NCBI RefSeq assembly: GCF_024722015.1
Contig: NZ_JANQBD010000005.1
Location: 124,001 to 188,000 of the forward strand
From: Paenibacillus radicis (ex Xue et al. 2023)
Lineage (GTDB): Bacteria > Bacillota > Bacilli > Paenibacillales > NBRC-103111
Direction of reading: 5' to 3'
Length of the DNA stretch: 64,000 nucleotides
Part shown: positions 63,108 through 64,000 of the stretch, one piece after another
Layout of the letters: each line of letters opens with the position of its first letter
Position numbering within the stretch: position 1 is the stretch's first letter
Position numbers and translations under genes: made by a program
The notes under the pieces: model-generated
What the model saw: the letters and a program-made list of their open reading frames with translations, nothing else
What the model was told of the DNA's origin: nothing
Databases searched by the model: none

Positions 63108-64000
63108 ATGAAAAGAAATATCGGGTTTATCGGCTTGGGAATTATGGGCAAACCTATGACATTAAATTTGATTAAAGCTGGTTATAAGTTAACGGTATAC
63201 GATATAAATCAGGAAGTCATAAATGAATTGGCCCTTTCTGGTGCAGCAGCAGCGGCCTCACCGAAGGAAGTGGGAGCAAATAGCGAGATTATTTTTACAA
63301 TGGTACCTAATTCCGAGCATGTTAAGGACGTTGTGTTAGGCGAGAATGGGATTGTTAAAGGAGCCAAGTCAGGCGCAATCATTGTTGATATGAGCTCGAT
63401 TACACCAGTGGCATCCAAGGCAATTGCAAGTGAAGCTGCGAAAAGCGGTATTGAAATGCTGGATGCTCCTGTAAGCGGAGGAGAGCCTAAAGCGATAGAC
63501 GGTACTTTAGCAATCATGGTAGGCGGTAAGGAAGAAATTTTTGAAAGCGTCAAACCTATTCTTTACTGTATGGGAAAAGATGTAACCTTGGTAGGCGGTA
63601 ACGGTTGCGGGACAACGGCCAAATTAGCTAATCAGATCATTGTAAATTTAAATATCGCCGCCATGTCGGAAGCGCTTGTTTTAGCAGCCAAAGCTGGTAT
63701 TGACATAGATAAGATGTACCAAGCGATAAGAGGTGGACTTGCAGGAAGCGCTGTGCTTGACGCCAAAGTTCCTTTAATACTTGAAAGAAATTTTGTGGCT
63801 GGCGGAAGAATCGATATTAACCTCAAGGATATTACGAATGTTATGGAAACGGCCCATGAAATCGGTGTACCGCTGCCGCTATCCAGTCAGCTTCTTGAGA
63901 TAATGCATGCCTTGAAGGTAGATGGCAAAGCAAGTCAAGATCATGGCGGCATTGTCCAATACTATGAGAAGCTTGCGAATACGGAAGTTAAAAGAGCTGA
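63108..64000 (+). CDS. garR: GarR-like 2-hydroxy-3-oxopropionate (tartronate semialdehyde) reductase, 3' end outside window
   Basis: 297 codons up to the right edge; the family length is about 295-300, so only a few residues are missing. ATG after GGAGGG. NAD(P) loop GFIGLGIMGKPM at the start, substrate motif DAPVSGGEPKAIDGTLAIM near 122-140 and the catalytic lysine in CGTTAKLANQ. Beta-hydroxyacid dehydrogenases of this group reduce tartronate semialdehyde to glycerate, used in galactarate/glucarate and glyoxylate breakdown. Sequence fits GarR better than 3-hydroxyisobutyrate dehydrogenase, but not decisively. Controlled by the divergent GntR gene, by position. Confidence 0.82.
   Translation, partial: MKRNIGFIGLGIMGKPMTLNLIKAGYKLTVYDINQEVINELALSGAAAAASPKEVGANSEIIFTMVPNSEHVKDVVLGENGIVKGAKSGAIIVDMSSITPVASKAIASEAAKSGIEMLDAPVSGGEPKAIDGTLAIMVGGKEEIFESVKPILYCMGKDVTLVGGNGCGTTAKLANQIIVNLNIAAMSEALVLAAKAGIDIDKMYQAIRGGLAGSAVLDAKVPLILERNFVAGGRIDINLKDITNVMETAHEIGVPLPLSSQLLEIMHALKVDGKASQDHGGIVQYYEKLANTEVKRA

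Overview
The window looks like the chromosome of a Paenibacillus-type member of the Bacillota. The evidence is strong AGGAGG ribosome binding sites with frequent TTG/GTG starts, S-layer homology (SLH) proteins, many carbohydrate ABC transporter parts, a GH106-like glycosidase family, DUF5696 and NHL/YIP1 membrane proteins, and MntA and FCD-type GntR proteins of Bacillus flavour. This is inference from protein recognition only. No rRNA, tRNA, CRISPR array, transposase or phage gene was seen.

Region 1 (3-16952) starts inside a GH106-like glycosidase, cut by the left edge. It continues as a tightly overlapping operon: NHL beta-propeller/YIP1 membrane protein, DUF5696 protein and two sugar ABC permeases. 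Next come five paralogues of one exported domain that resembles ThuA/GATase-like folds. Three are plain lipoproteins, one is a lipoprotein with a Pro-Ala-Lys spacer and one is a SLH protein with a Thr-Pro spacer. They alternate with two near-duplicate sugar-binding lipoproteins, which probably feed the upstream permeases.

Region 2 (17014-28196) holds a MacAB/LolCDE-like exporter with an FtsX-type permease, a periplasmic-adaptor-like lipoprotein and two ATPases, one ending in an AbrB-like domain. A cytoplasmic GH127/DUF1680-like enzyme and a 1109-residue secreted protein with degenerate SLH repeats follow.

Region 3 (28237-44798) is a catabolic block: two Gfo/Idh/MocA oxidoreductases, a two-domain esterase-like protein, an Asp/Glu-racemase-fold protein, a RuBisCO-like protein, a DUF1537 kinase, a 1295-residue GH106-like protein, a family III CoA-transferase, a MaoC-like hydratase and two solute-binding-protein folds without any export signal. 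RuBisCO-like protein plus DUF1537 kinase is the hallmark of the oxo-isoapionate branch of D-apiose catabolism. Apiose occurs in the pectin rhamnogalacturonan II, and pectin also fits Region 4.

Region 4 (44891-54767) encodes large secreted proteins: an Ig/LamG-like protein, a pectin methylesterase-pectate lyase fusion and a three-SLH protein. Regions 1, 2 and 4 share a striking promoter layout, CCTATAAA repeated at exactly 22 bp with a -10 box 59-60 bp from the first copy, and a weaker copy precedes Region 3. This suggests a single (probably AraC/YesN-type) regulator, not encoded here, coordinates uptake, surface display, export and pectin attack.

Region 5 (54796-64000) is more housekeeping-like: a manganese-type ABC transporter (mntABCD-like), a PASTA pseudokinase, a GNAT acetyltransferase, a small unknown protein, a stand-alone IF-3 paralogue, a signal peptidase II, and a GntR regulator divergent from a GarR-like tartronate semialdehyde reductase cut by the right edge.
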